From Dirofilaria immitis (lineage: Eukaryota; Nematoda; Chromadorea; Rhabditida; Onchocercidae), in the NCBI GenBank assembly GCA_024305405.1, contig JAKNDB010000064.1, positions 496,001 through 560,000 of the forward strand: a stretch of 64,000 nucleotides of DNA. The letters run 5' to 3'. Position 1 is the stretch's first letter; each line of letters starts with the position of its first letter. This document shows, piece by piece, positions 11,543 through 24,000 of this stretch. A program made the position numbers and the translations under genes. The notes beneath the pieces were generated by a model. That model searched no databases. It was not told where the DNA came from and saw only the letters and a list, made by a program, of their open reading frames with translations.

Positions 11543-14500
11543 AAACGGAATTTATTTGAAGAATGCGAAACTGGCCTGAATGCTATTGGCCTTAGTACAT
11601 TCAGCAGTGATTGTCCAGCTTATCATTTATCATATGGAAATTATACATTTACCGCATTAGCTGTTGATATTTCATGTCAAAACGAACATTACTTCGAGCA
11701 CTTCCAAAACACAAAAGACTTTGGCTACCGGTTAACGATGATCGTTGGTTTCATGGTACTAGTTAAACTGATAATAATCTTTAATTTTATAGCATTAATT
11801 AGAACCTAAAATAATCCTTAATTTCATTGTACTAATTTGACTATAACTGAATTGAGTTTGAAGAAAATGTATAAAAATTAAGCATAATTGATAAATGTTA
11901 TGAACATTAGTAAGCATATAACTTCCAATCAATGAGATCAAAAAGTTCAAACGCAACTTCTAATCAATAAGATCAGGAAGATGATCAAGAGTTTTTAATT
12001 GTATAACTTCTAATCAGCAAGATTAAACAAATATTTTTATGGCAATACTTTTTTAAAGAATTTTTGAAATTAGCCTAGCAGCAATTCTTTCATCTCAACT
12101 ATTCTACTTGGCTTCATTAAAGCCAAATATCCTTTAAATTTTTGTATGTTATTATTGATTAAAATTAATCAACTATCATATATATGATTATTATCAATTT
12201 CAATGATAATCTTTAGGGCCAACATTTATCGGATTATTTGGCTGGAAACAATTTATATACGTCGTTTTTAATGAGCAAAATCATGAAGGTGTAAAAGTAA
12301 GTCGTAAATTGAAATTGATAAATTTGAATTGAATTTTGAATTAATCTAAAAAAAAAAGTCGTATCGAACAATTAGATGCAATGAATGATGAATTGAAGAA
12401 AATGATTTAATAATTGTTTCCCAAAATTAATTAATGAAATACTGAAATAATCGAATTAATAGAAATTTTTGTGATAAAATTTTTATTTGATTTATTACAG
12501 GCTCAAATTGGTAGTGTATGCGCAAATGATCCAACTATTATTGATGATGATATTATACCCTACAAAAATATATTTAATTCATTTGCTAAACTTTCTCTTA
12601 CTTGCCCTTTAGATAGCAATAATTTTAACTTACAATTGATAATACTTAAAACAGCTGGAATATTTGCAAATTTCATTTTTGCTATATTTTGGAATGGTTT
12701 CGAACGATTGCCAATATCTGCTTTATGCATATTTGATTTAAATAAAATAGAAGAAAAATTATTCGGCAACGATGAAGTTCTTGAGGCAGATTCAGAAATG
12801 AAAAATGATCATTGCCCAAGAAGAAATCAATCCGGTTTACCGAGAATTTTAGATAAAACAGCAATTACTGTAAAACCATATGCATATTATATTTTTCCGG
12901 AAATGACTGAGTACGCTTCAATAAATAATTATTCAAAATTCAAATTCAATTTAAGATTATATCAATTTTTTTCTCGTTTAAATCGAAAATCCATTATTCG
13001 CTTGAATTATCAATCGAAATTGATTATGATACATATGAAATTATTGATATTTCGCCTATATACAATATAATATTAATTTAAAATTAAATTTTGAAATAAA
13101 AATAAATGACACGAAGATTACAATAAACAAATAATATAAAGGATACAGTAACTGTTAGTAAAGAATACAGTAGCATCTACTACAGGATAGTTTCTATAAA
13201 TGTGATTGATAACGATAGCAAAAATTATCACATAATCGCTATATCCAAAAAGGAAAAGTATATGGCTTAATTTTTCAATGATAACTTTATTAATGAAAAA
13301 TGGACTGATCAAATTACTATCAATGGGAAATTATTAGAAATGAAAATTCGAAAAAGGTAATTTCATTCTGAAATATCAATCTAATCTAGGCAAGTGTATT
13401 TAAATTTATTTTTCAAAATTCAAAAACATAAAGACATACTTTTATTAGCATATTTTTATGATCCATTCTTTTGATTATTTTTTTTTTTCAAATATTTTCA
13501 GACATTTACAGTACTCTCATCAAATTCCTTCAAAGAATACAAAATAAAAGATTGGTTATCGGAAATAACTGAAAATATCAATCAAAGTATAAGGTATGCA
13601 TTTGATGAAAAGAATTTATGAATATTGCATTACTTTCGCTACTCTAAGAAATTTAAATGGTAGATTCATAGATTCCACCATAAACCAAATTGAAAAACAT
13701 CCGTTGAAATCTGTTAAAAATAGAAAAATCTAAGAAATTTAAATGGTAGATTCATAGATTCCACTATAAATCAAATTGAAAAACATCCGTTGAAATCCGT
13801 TGAAAAATACGAGCAATGAATAATAATTGATCTATGTAAATTTATCATTAAGAAAAATTGAGGTAATTCAGAAATTGCCTATAATTAGGATAAGAATACG
13901 AGCAATATTAAAATGATAAAAAAGGAGCATCGAATGAAAAATAAAAATGAAACTTTTATTTTGATTAAAATTCTAGACAGCAATGTTATTGTGAATGGAC
14001 AGAATGGAATAGTTGTTCACAACGATGCGCTGGAGGATATCGAAATCGAGAGTGGCGCTGTTCAAATGGTGATTCTTGTAATTCGTTGAAAGAGAATAAT
14101 CAACAATATCAATCATGTAATAATATATCTTGTAATGGTAAACACTTCATCATTTCACATCTATTTCATCATCAGAATCATTCGAACTATCAGAATCTTT
14201 CGTACTTTTGCTAATCAAAAACTTAATATCGATTGTATAGTGAAATAACAAGAAGCTTATGACATGAAAATCTGAGTAATCTTTATATGATATAGATGTC
14301 GTAATTATTTCATATTGTCTTCAGAAGTTCGACGATACAGTACTTGGAGTCAATGGTTAGCAGTAGGAGGAAATACTGAAATTCGATATCGTGCAAGTTG
14401 TGGAGTTGAAGTACCCAATCCTATGTCAATTAAAGTAAGGATTAATAATTTAATAATAAAATTATTGAGATATAATAAGTCGATTTGCTATTCACATTAG

Positions 14501-15396
14501 AATTAGCCAGAAATTAGTCCAGAAATTTGTACCAAAATGAGCCAGAAAGTAAAAATTTATTCAAAAAATACAAAGCAAAATTTTTATTAAATAATAATTG
14601 CTTACAGATTAAAGATTGGAATCAAAGATTTGTTGACTTTTTTTAAACTCAATTAATTTCCATAAATTTACCTATAACAATCTATAACATCTCGCAATTA
14701 AATTAATTTAGTCAATACTTCACGGATCAAAACGTGTATTGATGCATGAATGGTTAGCATGGAATGAATGGACAGCATGCAGTGCTACGTGTGGTAATAG
14801 TTTACGTAATCGTTGGCGTATGAAAAAGGCCTTGTTCTATCTTACAATGATAGTATTCAATATATCGTGGAACCATGTTCTATACCATCATGTAAATGTG
14901 GTAAGCAATTGATAACCAGACCGGGCTTCTTTTTCTGATCTGAAGGATCAAGTAAATCACTAAATCATATGATTATAATGATTTACTTAATTCTTATCAT
15001 ATTTCCATATCTTACAATACTGCTAACAGATTGTAAAAACTGAATTACAATAGCTAAATAACATAAACTAATTAGGTTTTAACCTGTTTTTTAATCTATT
15101 CAGATTATAGATGATATGGATGAATGGATAAATGGAAGTGATATTCGATGGAAATTTTTAAAATATTCGTCTTCATTCCGTATCAGTGATTTTTCTACGG
15201 TAATCAATTTGCAATCTTTTTTATAACATCAGAAATTATTTAAAATAATTTTATTCGTCAGTTTTATGGATGATAATGGATTACTTGAAAAGGAAATTAA
15301 TTTGAATATAAAAATTGTGTTTTACTGATATAACTTATCGTGAAAAGAAATAACAAATATCAATTTCAGGTTTCTGCATTATATCATTGCTATTAA
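11543..15396 (+). CDS. Semaphorin-like protein with TSP1 repeats, 5'-incomplete, with three frame breaks
   Basis: Semaphorins signal through plexins in axon guidance and morphogenesis; Sema plus TSP1 is the class 5 layout. Proposed exons: 11543-11755, 12217-12296, 12501-12910, 13186-13257, 13502-13593, 13977-14137, 14325-14434, 14712-14900, 15111-15199, 15370-15396. Sema landmarks: STFSSDC (blade 1 region), VNDDRWFHGPTFIG, IGSVCANDP, KLSLTCP and FDLNKIEEKLFG. The first TSP1 is good (CEWTEWNSCSQRC); the second has lost early cysteines (STWSQWLAVGG); the third is good (WNEWTACSATCG). Single missing bases are needed at A-runs 11679-11682, 13247-13251 and 14823-14827; phases then close. The C-terminal Sema blades and the PSI cysteines are not visible between 13.2 and 13.98 kb. 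The signal peptide exon is unknown and the last two exons are weakly supported. It could be a decaying gene or a real one with assembly errors. Confidence 0.68.
13643..13806. repeat. Two-copy direct repeat, about 86-bp period, in a semaphorin intron
   Basis: TCTAAGAAATTTAAATGGTA and the following bases, through CATCCGTTGAAAT, occur at 13643 and again at 13729 with three or so differences. Both copies lie in the intron between exons 13502-13593 and 13977-14137. Confidence 0.85.
13977..14137 (+). other. Thrombospondin type-1 repeat exon of the semaphorin-like gene
   Basis: This exon encodes a full TSP1 module: the W-x-x-W pattern, CSQRCAGG and a downstream set of cysteines ending in NNISCN. 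The preceding exon joins in phase 2 and yields SIRQQCYCEW, so the module follows Sema-derived sequence without the six-to-eight-cysteine PSI domain normally found between them. Confidence 0.78.
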
Positions 15397-15612
15397 CTCA
15401 TTCATCAATGTTCCTACTCGGTATCAATTTGAGAAAGATACAGCAAATATATCAAACCAGTATAAATTCTTAATATCTATTTTTTCACATCATATTTTAA
15501 TTTAAATAAAATCATCTATCATTTGTAAAAAGCTCCCGGATAATGATATTCTGCACTTTTTCATGTAAATTATAAAGTTATAATTCAAATAATATCTACA
15601 ACATTTTTTTTT

Positions 15613-18283
15613 TTAGGAAGAATTAATGGAATCCAAAAAATTAATCAAAGCAGTTATGAAATCAATTGGTTTTCTGATATACGCAGCATGCGGCGCATTC
15701 AGGATGATTACTAATTTCCTATTCGGAATTTTGAGCAATTCTGCTGAAATTGACGCTTTATCATCGCTACCATAAACTACGAGAGTAGGCACCTGGAATA
15801 GTAATTATACATTCATCATTTGCATATCGTAAAAGTATGAATACAAGAATTTCAAATAACTTATTTCTGTCCCAGGTTATCTCTATGGCAAATACTATAG
15901 TTATATTATGAAAATAAAACGAATATTAGTACATAGAAGTGTTATATTGTTTCATTAAATTTTAAATTGGAATAGAAACGGACTAATTAATATGAACATT
16001 TGCAGCAGTATGAATTAGATCTAAGAATTTTCAAATTCGAATTTTAATGAAATTTTTAATCTTCAATAAAAATGAAATTCTAAAAATATGCGAAATGAAA
16101 ATATTATAAGAAATTTCATGCTAAAATGTCAAAAATCTGAAAAACTTATTAAGGATATATTAAAATTTAATAATTTTAAAACCGTAAAAGATTTCATTGT
16201 GGAGCAATTAGATTCTCCTGAGATGTAATGATACCTGGCATAACAAGAATTTTTAAAATACGAGTAAACTAAGCATCAAATAATCGTTATTTATTGTATT
16301 AATTGCTTACCGATATCTGTTATATTATCTATTTATTATGGTATCAAATTTACTATTTTCATTTTAACTCACCAATAATAATATTTGAAATCAATCAAAA
16401 TGGCTTTATATTTTATGGCATAGAAATGAAATGCGAATTTAATTTAGAAATTAATAAATCAAAAAAGTCAATTCTAAGTTTAATTTTTATAAAACAAACC
16501 GTAAATTGCTCCCAGCCAGTATTATGAACACAACATGGCGCTACCGGTATAAAACCACCAATTCTATCAGCATTTTTGAGTACATAAGGTATAGCATAAC
16601 TTCCACTTGCAGAAGGACTTATAATAATTGGCCTATGGATATTTAAATTTCTTATTACTGATGACATGAATGCGGACTTATTAAATGATACTGAACTTTG
16701 TGTCCGACTATAGCCAAAGCCTAAAAACAATAAATTACAAACAATTATCAGAATATACGATAATTTGTTGATCGCATTCATGATATCATAATAAATATTA
16801 CCATAATTATGCTGACGATTTGTTATGATATACAGATAATCAAAATATCAAATCGATTGAGTAAGCAGCAATGTTTTGCCATCATTTGATGATCATATTA
16901 AGTGATATCTTACCGGGTAAATCAATAGCAATAGTTCGATATCCGGCAGCGGCACTGAGTTGTAAAATCGAAGGTTTATTTCTATTCCAATCATGGGAAG
17001 AATATGCAGCTCCATGTAAGTATAAGAGATTTCCACGATATTTTGTTTTGGGCAATGATTTTGCTTCTAGATAATACACATTTGTGTTATCCTGAAATTG
17101 AATAATTTGATGAATTAATGAAGTTTTACAGATTCTATACAACCAGAATTCTTCTATTTCTTCTTATACTTATAGAACAATTTACTATTGCAACGTATTT
17201 TGCTTGAGATATAAGACGGAAAGAAGTTTTATAATTATGCATGTATAGCTTTCTTTTCGAATAGATTATAACATTTTTTTCAAATTTTCAATATATTCAT
17301 AAATTATTGATAGTAAAAATCTACTTGAGAAAATTTCGAAATGATAAAAATTAAGAGAAAAATATACCTCAAGTACTATAGTAGCATTCTTGACGATAAT
17401 ACTCTCAGCATCAACAATGATGGAATAACTTAACGGTTTATTGAGCAAATGCATATCTTCAACTAGCGCTTCTTTTGATAAGTTGCGCGCTAGAAGAATG
17501 CAAAAAATAATTGCAAAACAAAACATTATTATTATCAATAATATAAACCTGAAAAATATCACTTCATTAAATCCTATATTAATTGTAATTCATTTTTCGA
17601 TGATATCAATTTACTGATATAGGTTATATAATTCGATTGAACATTTATGTAATTACGGCATTTATTCGTTGCTACTGATATCCAGACTATTATATCACGT
17701 ATACTAATTACAAGTAACAAAAGCAAGAAATGGTTTTTTCCTATTTCCTATTATTTAATAGTTAGTTTTTTGAAACTTCTAACAATGAAACTTGGAAATA
17801 ATGAAAAAGTTATTTGAATAAAAACATTATATTATGTTCTACGGTTTATTACTGGCATGAAAATATAGTTGAGAAGTTGAAACTTATCTCATTTTCATAT
17901 GATAGTATCTAGAACAGATCGATCAGAATAAATTAACTCTAAATTTGAACTTTGTTTCATGAAGGCAAAATTTAGAGATGATTTTTTTCATTCATAAAAA
18001 TCTTCTATACAATATTATGAAAAGAGTTAACCAGTGAATGAAAAAAATAGAAAATACGAATTGACTAATTTTTTCAATCAATTTAAAGCCATCGATAATA
18101 AAACTCAAATGAAAAATTATTTCCAAAAATGCATTGGCATATTGAGAAATACTTTTCACATTGAACATTTCAAAAATTTCATAATTTGTCCTTAATAACT
18201 CTTCGTTCAGAAGTTCAAAATGTAATAAAATAAGGAAAAACGAAAGAAAAAAAAAAAAAAAAAACATACCTAATGAGTTTCAT
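15613..18283 (-). CDS. ABHD14: ABHD14-type alpha/beta hydrolase, complete, five exons
   Basis: Exons on the minus strand: 18283-18270, 17548-17368, 17091-16914, 16720-16500, 15792-15613, giving 774 bases and 257 residues with no frame correction. An N-terminal hydrophobic segment (about 5-24) looks like a signal anchor, as in ABHD14A. YLHGAA is the oxyanion-side strand, and IDLPGFGYS spans an exon junction. The nucleophile region SPSASG gives Ser161. The acid is Asp208 or Asp209 in VVYGSDD, and NAPHAAY gives His233, so the triad is complete. Family proteins are small hydrolases; ABHD14B acts as a lysine deacetylase, but the substrate here is unknown. The gene is convergent with the semaphorin-like gene, about 215 bp away. 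An alternative start at 17562, reading through the acceptor, would give the same length with a slightly different N-terminus. Confidence 0.9.
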
Positions 18284-18290
18284 GCTGTAA
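18284..18290 (-). promoter_or_regulatory. Probable spliced-leader acceptor of the ABHD14-like gene
   Basis: On the minus strand TTACAG is followed by one base and then ATG, leaving almost no leader. The 14-base first exon then ends in AG|GTATGT, a strong donor. This arrangement is typical of SL trans-spliced nematode genes and supports the start at 18283. Confidence 0.5.
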
Positions 18291-20140
18291 ATTTGATGAA
18301 TGTAATTATCAAATAAATTAAATTTTAAATTTTTCGAAAAATACGCCAATTACCATAGTAGGTTTATTCCAAAAAAAAAAACATTCATTGAAATACATTT
18401 AATTTGCCGAATGTTGAAATACATCTGATACATCTGAAAAAAAAGAAGGTAATCCGTAAAATTTGTCCTTATAATGTATTTCTTCCGTTTCGCAAGGAAA
18501 AAAAAATATATGTTACAATAAATTTATTTTAGAAAAAATCACATTAAAATCGATATTTAAATGTCATAAATTACGCAATGATTTACTAACACGTCTGTCA
18601 CGTGTGTAATAATCGTTTCTGATAAGTTCCCTTACGTATGTATATAAATATTAATCAGAATTACAAAGATCAAAAATGCAAATGAAAGAATTCAAATTCA
18701 AAATCAAAGAGCATATCATCAAAACCGAGATATAATTCAAATTTTTTTCATTGCATATATGGGCTGCATATAATACTGAGAATCCATATCTGTGCTATTG
18801 AGTTGTATGTGTCGGAAAAATCGAAATATTTTGGTAGAATATAGGTATGGGGAAATGATCAAAGAATTTTTTGTATTATAAAAATATTTTGACATAAATA
18901 AATCTAATTTTGCAATAATTCAATTGAGCTTTTGACCTTTACGCTACTCGATAATATGTATAAATTGTATTGCACTGTAGGCAGCATGAAGAAAAACAAA
19001 TTCCCTTTATGGTATGTATATTAAAATATTGAAAATTCTGTCATGATTAACAAATAGTAAATGAGTAGTTTCCCTTTATATTAATATTGTGATAGAGCTG
19101 ATAGATGATAAATAATTCTCACTATACAAAGAATTAGGATGTTGTGATAGAGCTGATAGATGATAAATAATTCTCACTATACAAAGAATTAGGATGTTGT
19201 GATAGAGCTGATAGATGATAAATAATTCTCACTATACAAAGAATTAGGATCGTTTCCTTTGAATTGTAATCATCAGAAACAAAACAAATTTTATCCAAAA
19301 GAAGGATCAGAAAAAATAAAAATCTCAGTGTAAATCAAACGATTAAAACAAAAAAAAAAAAATGCTCAGAGAAACTTTGTAAGAAGATTCCTAGAGCAAT
19401 CCTTTATTGAACGATCGAGACGATCGATTGAACAATAGTAAAAACAATAAGGTCGAACCGAACAACAATGCTCAAAGGAACTTTCAAAGAAGATTTGTAA
19501 AGCAGTCTTTTGATCAAATAATCAGAGCAATCATCATTGATCAAAATGATCAGTACAAATATCTCAAACGGAAAACAAAATGATAAAAACGATGAAATCA
19601 TTGCTTAAAGAAGCTTTCAAAAAGATTGCAGAAACAGTCTTAAATAGTTTTTCGATTTGGAGCAACAAAGAAGAACAATTTAGCGATCAACTTTCTCTTT
19701 CTGTTTTCTCTCTTTCTCTCTCTCTCTTCGAACAATTCTCTGTATAAAAAGAATAAATCCTCCATCAAAAAATAAGCTTTTATCATAATTATTCATCGAT
19801 GTTAAATATCATCGAGAAACTTTCACAATAATATGAATTATTCATTGTTTATTAAATACATAATAGCTATTAATTCATTAACTATTTAATGTACTTGAAG
19901 ATAAAAATTTGAATATTTTTGCAAAAATTTAAAAACATTTAGCCCATTTTCTTTGATAAGAATTGGATGTGATTATTCATATCAGTTAGAAGCAACGATT
20001 CTAGCCAATAAATTACATCAAAAATATTACCTCGCCTAAATTTTATGGGAATAATTAAAATGCAAAGTTCAAAAATTCTTTGACAAATTTGAAATTTTAA
20101 TTTTAAAAAGTTGTTGTGAAAGATGAAACAAAAGGGAGCT
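18290..20140. other. Intergenic region between the hydrolase and the tRNA
   Basis: Contains the 59-bp array and CACGTG at about 18599-18604. No ORF or RNA gene is convincing. Confidence 0.55.
19086..19250. repeat. Tandem array, about 59-bp unit, three copies
   Basis: GTGATAGAGCTGATAGATGA through AAGAATTAGGAT repeats three times with almost no differences, between the hydrolase gene and the tRNA. Confidence 0.93.
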
Positions 20141-20211
20141 TCCCATGCCGGGAATCGAACCCGGGCCGCGTGGGTGAAAGCCACGAATCCTAACCACTAG
20201 ACCACATGGGA
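20141..20211 (-). tRNA. tRNA-Glu (anticodon TTC)
   Basis: The minus strand folds into a canonical 71-nt cloverleaf. The acceptor stem is TCCCATG with CATGGGA, the anticodon stem CGTGG/CCACG encloses CTTTCAC (anticodon TTC), and the T arm is CCGGG-TTCGATT-CCCGG. GGTTCGATTCC is an intact B box, and TGGTCTAGTGG serves as the A-box region. A short T-rich run (revcomp of AAAAG and similar) lies downstream at about 20103-20135. It stands alone between the hydrolase and ZnT9 genes. Confidence 0.96.
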
Positions 20212-20483
20212 GTTGTTATCTCAGCAATCAGCTTAACTTAACTGAAAAAAATTAAAAATCTAAGTTTGAGAAAGATTCCGTGAAAAATTTTAAAACAGAA
20301 AAGTTAATCTTGCTACTTGGAACTATCAATCAATTTAATCTACTTTGATAAAGGCTTATCAGTTATCAGATAATATCAGGTAATTCCACCCAAACCAATT
20401 GAATTTAAACTAATGAAGAGATCAAGAATGATCAACGAAATTAGCAAGAATTAATTTTATTAACAAAAACGTGTCGGGAAATA

Positions 20484-20561
20484 ATGATGGCTGCATTAAA
20501 TGTTTTCGATCGAAGGATGGAAAATCTATCCGACAAAATTTATCATATTTTAGAAGATTAG
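20484..20561 (+). CDS. Possible 25-residue micropeptide upstream of ZnT9
   Basis: Two tandem ATGs open 25 codons ending in TAG. The peptide starts MMAALNVFDRR and continues as an amphipathic, charged stretch ending in LED. The codons are richer in G+C than the surrounding DNA, which is the only reason for listing so short an ORF. It lies about 450 bp ahead of the ZnT9 start on the same strand. I do not recognise it; it could be a first exon, an upstream ORF or chance. Confidence 0.2.
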   Translation: MMAALNVFDRRMENLSDKIYHILED

Positions 20562-20924
20562 GAATTGGCTTCCGTTTTTGATATTAATGCAAATTTAATG
20601 TTGTTTAAATTTATCTTAGAATATTCGATTGAAATATATTATTTTGTAATCTATTAACAATAAATTTTGCATATATAACGATAAATTTCATGATTTATTT
20701 TGTTTTTTATTTTAATCAATAACACGAATATTTTGTCCTCTGAATTTTCATGAAATTTAATGCCATATTTTTGCTAAGATTTAATTTAAGTATTTAGTTA
20801 AGGATTTACTTACACGAATGTTTCTTTCCATTTGTTTTACATAAATTGTTGCAAAATTATGAATGTATAAAAAATGAATGATTTCGATATTTCATGTACA
20901 GATTTATTTATTGGATTTTCTTTT

Positions 20925-21009
20925 TCTTTTTTTTTTTCAGCTTCTACGGAATCTTATGCAGTCTTATTCAAGGATTTTTTCATATATAGTGGTGAAATTC
21001 AGATAGCAT
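20925..21009 (+). promoter_or_regulatory. Probable spliced-leader acceptor and 5' leader of the ZnT9 gene
   Basis: A long pyrimidine tract ends in CAG at 20940, and the first usable ATG follows at 21010 after an in-frame TAG at 21004-21006. The tract and AG look like an acceptor, and no coding exon upstream joins to it. It therefore most likely receives a spliced leader, leaving a 69-base leader. Confidence 0.45.
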
Positions 21010-24000
21010 ATGATGCTTCGCACAGCATTTTGTAAGTTCTGTTATAGGAAAGTTTTCCGGAAAATGGAATAGATTTTACGAATTTACGATATTTTATGAT
21101 TCTTCTAGGCAGAAGAATTGATTCTTCTAGACAGAAGAATTTTTAGAAGATAGATTATCATTTTGCAATAGTGAAATTTATCTAATTATGAAATTATCAA
21201 TGTTACATTTATCAGGTATTGATTGTTGCGTATATATATATTTCATTATTATCAAGTAATGAACCCTAAAATTTTCTTAGTAATAAAATTTCGTAATATG
21301 ATAAGGTAATAAAATTATTATTGAATAAGAAAAGCAATGGGCAGATGATGAAGAAATAAACGAATACCTGTAAAATTTTTTATAATATTTTTCAAAAGCT
21401 TAATTTCCATCTATGTTTGCTTATATGTTTATGTATTTCGAAAGTTCATATCTTCTATATCAATCATTATTAAAATCAAAATTCAGTTATGTTTTGCTTT
21501 CTACTTAAGTTTATTGCAGTGCTGGAAAAATCCTCACTATTTCATACCTGTACATTCAATAGGAAGCTTAGCGAACTTAAAGATAAATTGTTTCGAGCCG
21601 CTCAACCACTACGAAAGCGAAATGTTGCTAGGGATGAAATAATTGAAGAGGTCTTTTTTCAGATATTTTCACTGAAAGATGAAATTTAATATAAATCATC
21701 CTTATGATCAGAATAAAAATTATAAGATACATTGTGAATTTAAATGAAGTACCGTTGATCCATAAAAATTTTCAAGATATTGGAAAAGTCGAAAAGCTAA
21801 GCATGAGAAATTAAGATATTCCGTTAGTTCGGTTCTGAAGTTCCATGACTTAATTTCATTTCTAAATATATAATTTGTTGTTCCTTTCAGACTCGTGCCA
21901 TGTTAGAATTTGGCTTGACACGTGAACATCTTCAGAATCTGCCACGGAAAGAGCTTTTCCCTAAGAAAGCAGTGTATAATGTGAAAGATGTTTACCACAA
22001 AGCATTACAGGTTTATGATTTGTCGGTCAACAGTTTTTAGTGTAAATCAATTTTCTGAAACGATTTCTCATATGTTTTTTAGGTACATGGTAGTGAACGA
22101 GATGTACTCCAAAGAATGCAATTATATGAGAAATATTTGTATCAAAATCCACTGTTTGATGAGCGAAAACAAAAAGAAAATCGATCTATCTCGCTTGCTA
22201 CAGAGGTAGCTAAATTTTGATTGCAATCTCACTTGTTTGTGCAAAAAAATATCTTCAGTTTGAATTGTATTTGTTAGTAGGATCTTTGTTTTGCATTTTG
22301 AATTAATAATTTGTAATTACCAGCTATTTTATTCAGGATGCTGCAAATGCTGTAAAGATTGCAATGAGCACAAATTTTCTTGATGTTTGCTTTAAATTAT
22401 ATGGCGCATTTATTACTGGTTGGTTTGGAACATTTCTATTATTCTATACTTAATATTGAGCTATTTAAAACAAAGTGGTGAATTTGTTGGTAAAATGATT
22501 TGTTCTTTATTAAGAACAGAAAAGCAAAATGCTCTAAAACATAAATCACATCGTATGAAATCAAAGTGAAATTTAATATTCCAAAAAATTTATGTAATTT
22601 GGAAAATAGGCTTGGAAATTTTAAGCTTTCATTACTTTAATTGTTTAAAAGGTATTCATTATTTAGGATCAAGAAGCTTAGCTGCTGAAGGTTTGCATAG
22701 TTCTTTGGATTTAACCAACCAAATTATCCTAATGTATGGAATACGATGGTCGAAACTGAATCCCACACCAACTTATCCATATGGTTATGGCAATGCACGG
22801 TATATTGCTTCATTAATCAGTGGCTGCTGGCTTTTTGGATTTGGTGGTGGAGTTTCGCTTTATCATGGTATTACTGGTTTGCTTCATCCTCATGCAATCG
22901 AATCACCAGCATGGGCAAGTTTATAAAGAATTCAGAGCATGCAATTATGATTTGCCAAAAATAGTGCTTTTTTATATTGCAATAATATTGAATAAAAGCA
23001 ATATAAATCTTTCCTATACAATAAAACAAGAATCAGTGTTGCATAAGTTTGACAGTGATTTTGATATAAACAAACATACAGGAAAAATAAAATTTTAGTG
23101 AAAACATAATGCATGCTGAAATACTGAGAATGTAAGTTGAACTCGTAAACATAAAGATTCATTCATCTCTTGAATAACTTTAAATTTTAATTCCATTGTT
23201 TTTCCTTTTTTTTTTTGTGTTACGAATTTTTATAAGATATTGATTATAGATTTCAGGCATTTATCACTTTGGCAATGTCTTTCTTATTGCAAGGATCATC
23301 AGCATCATATGCATGGTGGAAAGTACGGCGGAAAGCGAAGCAGTGTCGCATGTCCTTTATTGAATATGGTCATTTAAAATTTAAATTTCTAAATAAAAGA
23401 TTTTTTAATCTGAAATTTTTTTAATGTACATCACGTCAGAATTATTGTCCAAATTATATCATAAACTTCATTACTATGTTTTAAGTTGAATCAAAAATCG
23501 GTTGACTGTGCTAAGGGATGAGACTTCTTTGAGTCTTTAGGTTCAGTTTTTGAAATGTCTATTTTTATTAAATAAATGCACGTGTGAAAAACTTTCCCAT
23601 TGCAATGAGAAACAGATTTTTTAGCTTTAATTAAGTACAGTATTTTACATCTCAAACTTTTATTTTTAGTGAAAACAAGCGCTGACCCGAGTTTAAGCGT
23701 TGTCTGCTTGGAAGATTCAGCATCAATTCTTGGAGCGTTCATCTCCGCTTCATCAATTGCATTGAGTTGTGTGTTGCAAACCAGTATTCCGGACTCTGCC
23801 GGTTCAGTTTTGATTGGTATTTTGTTAGGTAGTGTTGCCGCATTTATCATTCGCAACAACGCTATGCATTTAGCAGGGAAATCAGTCCCACAAGTAGTAA
23901 TCAACGATATTGTAGCACAATTAAGGCACGATAACATCATCAAGTTAGTTTTTCAAATATTTTTTTGTGCAGTATGAATTGCAATTATCATGCGAAATTT

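Noticed and set aside
11543..15396. Calling the semaphorin-like gene a pseudogene outright
   Set aside because: The frame breaks are single homopolymer losses like those in the mup-4-like gene, and splice sites are intact; sequencing error is at least as likely.
17992..18267. 91-codon hydrophobic minus-strand ORF
   Set aside because: Lies inside intron 1 of the hydrolase model and begins in a poly-A/T run; no conserved motif.
22746..23098. Two extra plus-strand ORFs overlapping ZnT9 exon 6
   Set aside because: Other-frame shadows of the transporter exon and intron sequence.
23491..23943. 150-codon minus-strand ORF
   Set aside because: Opposite-strand shadow of ZnT9 exon 8, whose plus-strand reading is clearly conserved.
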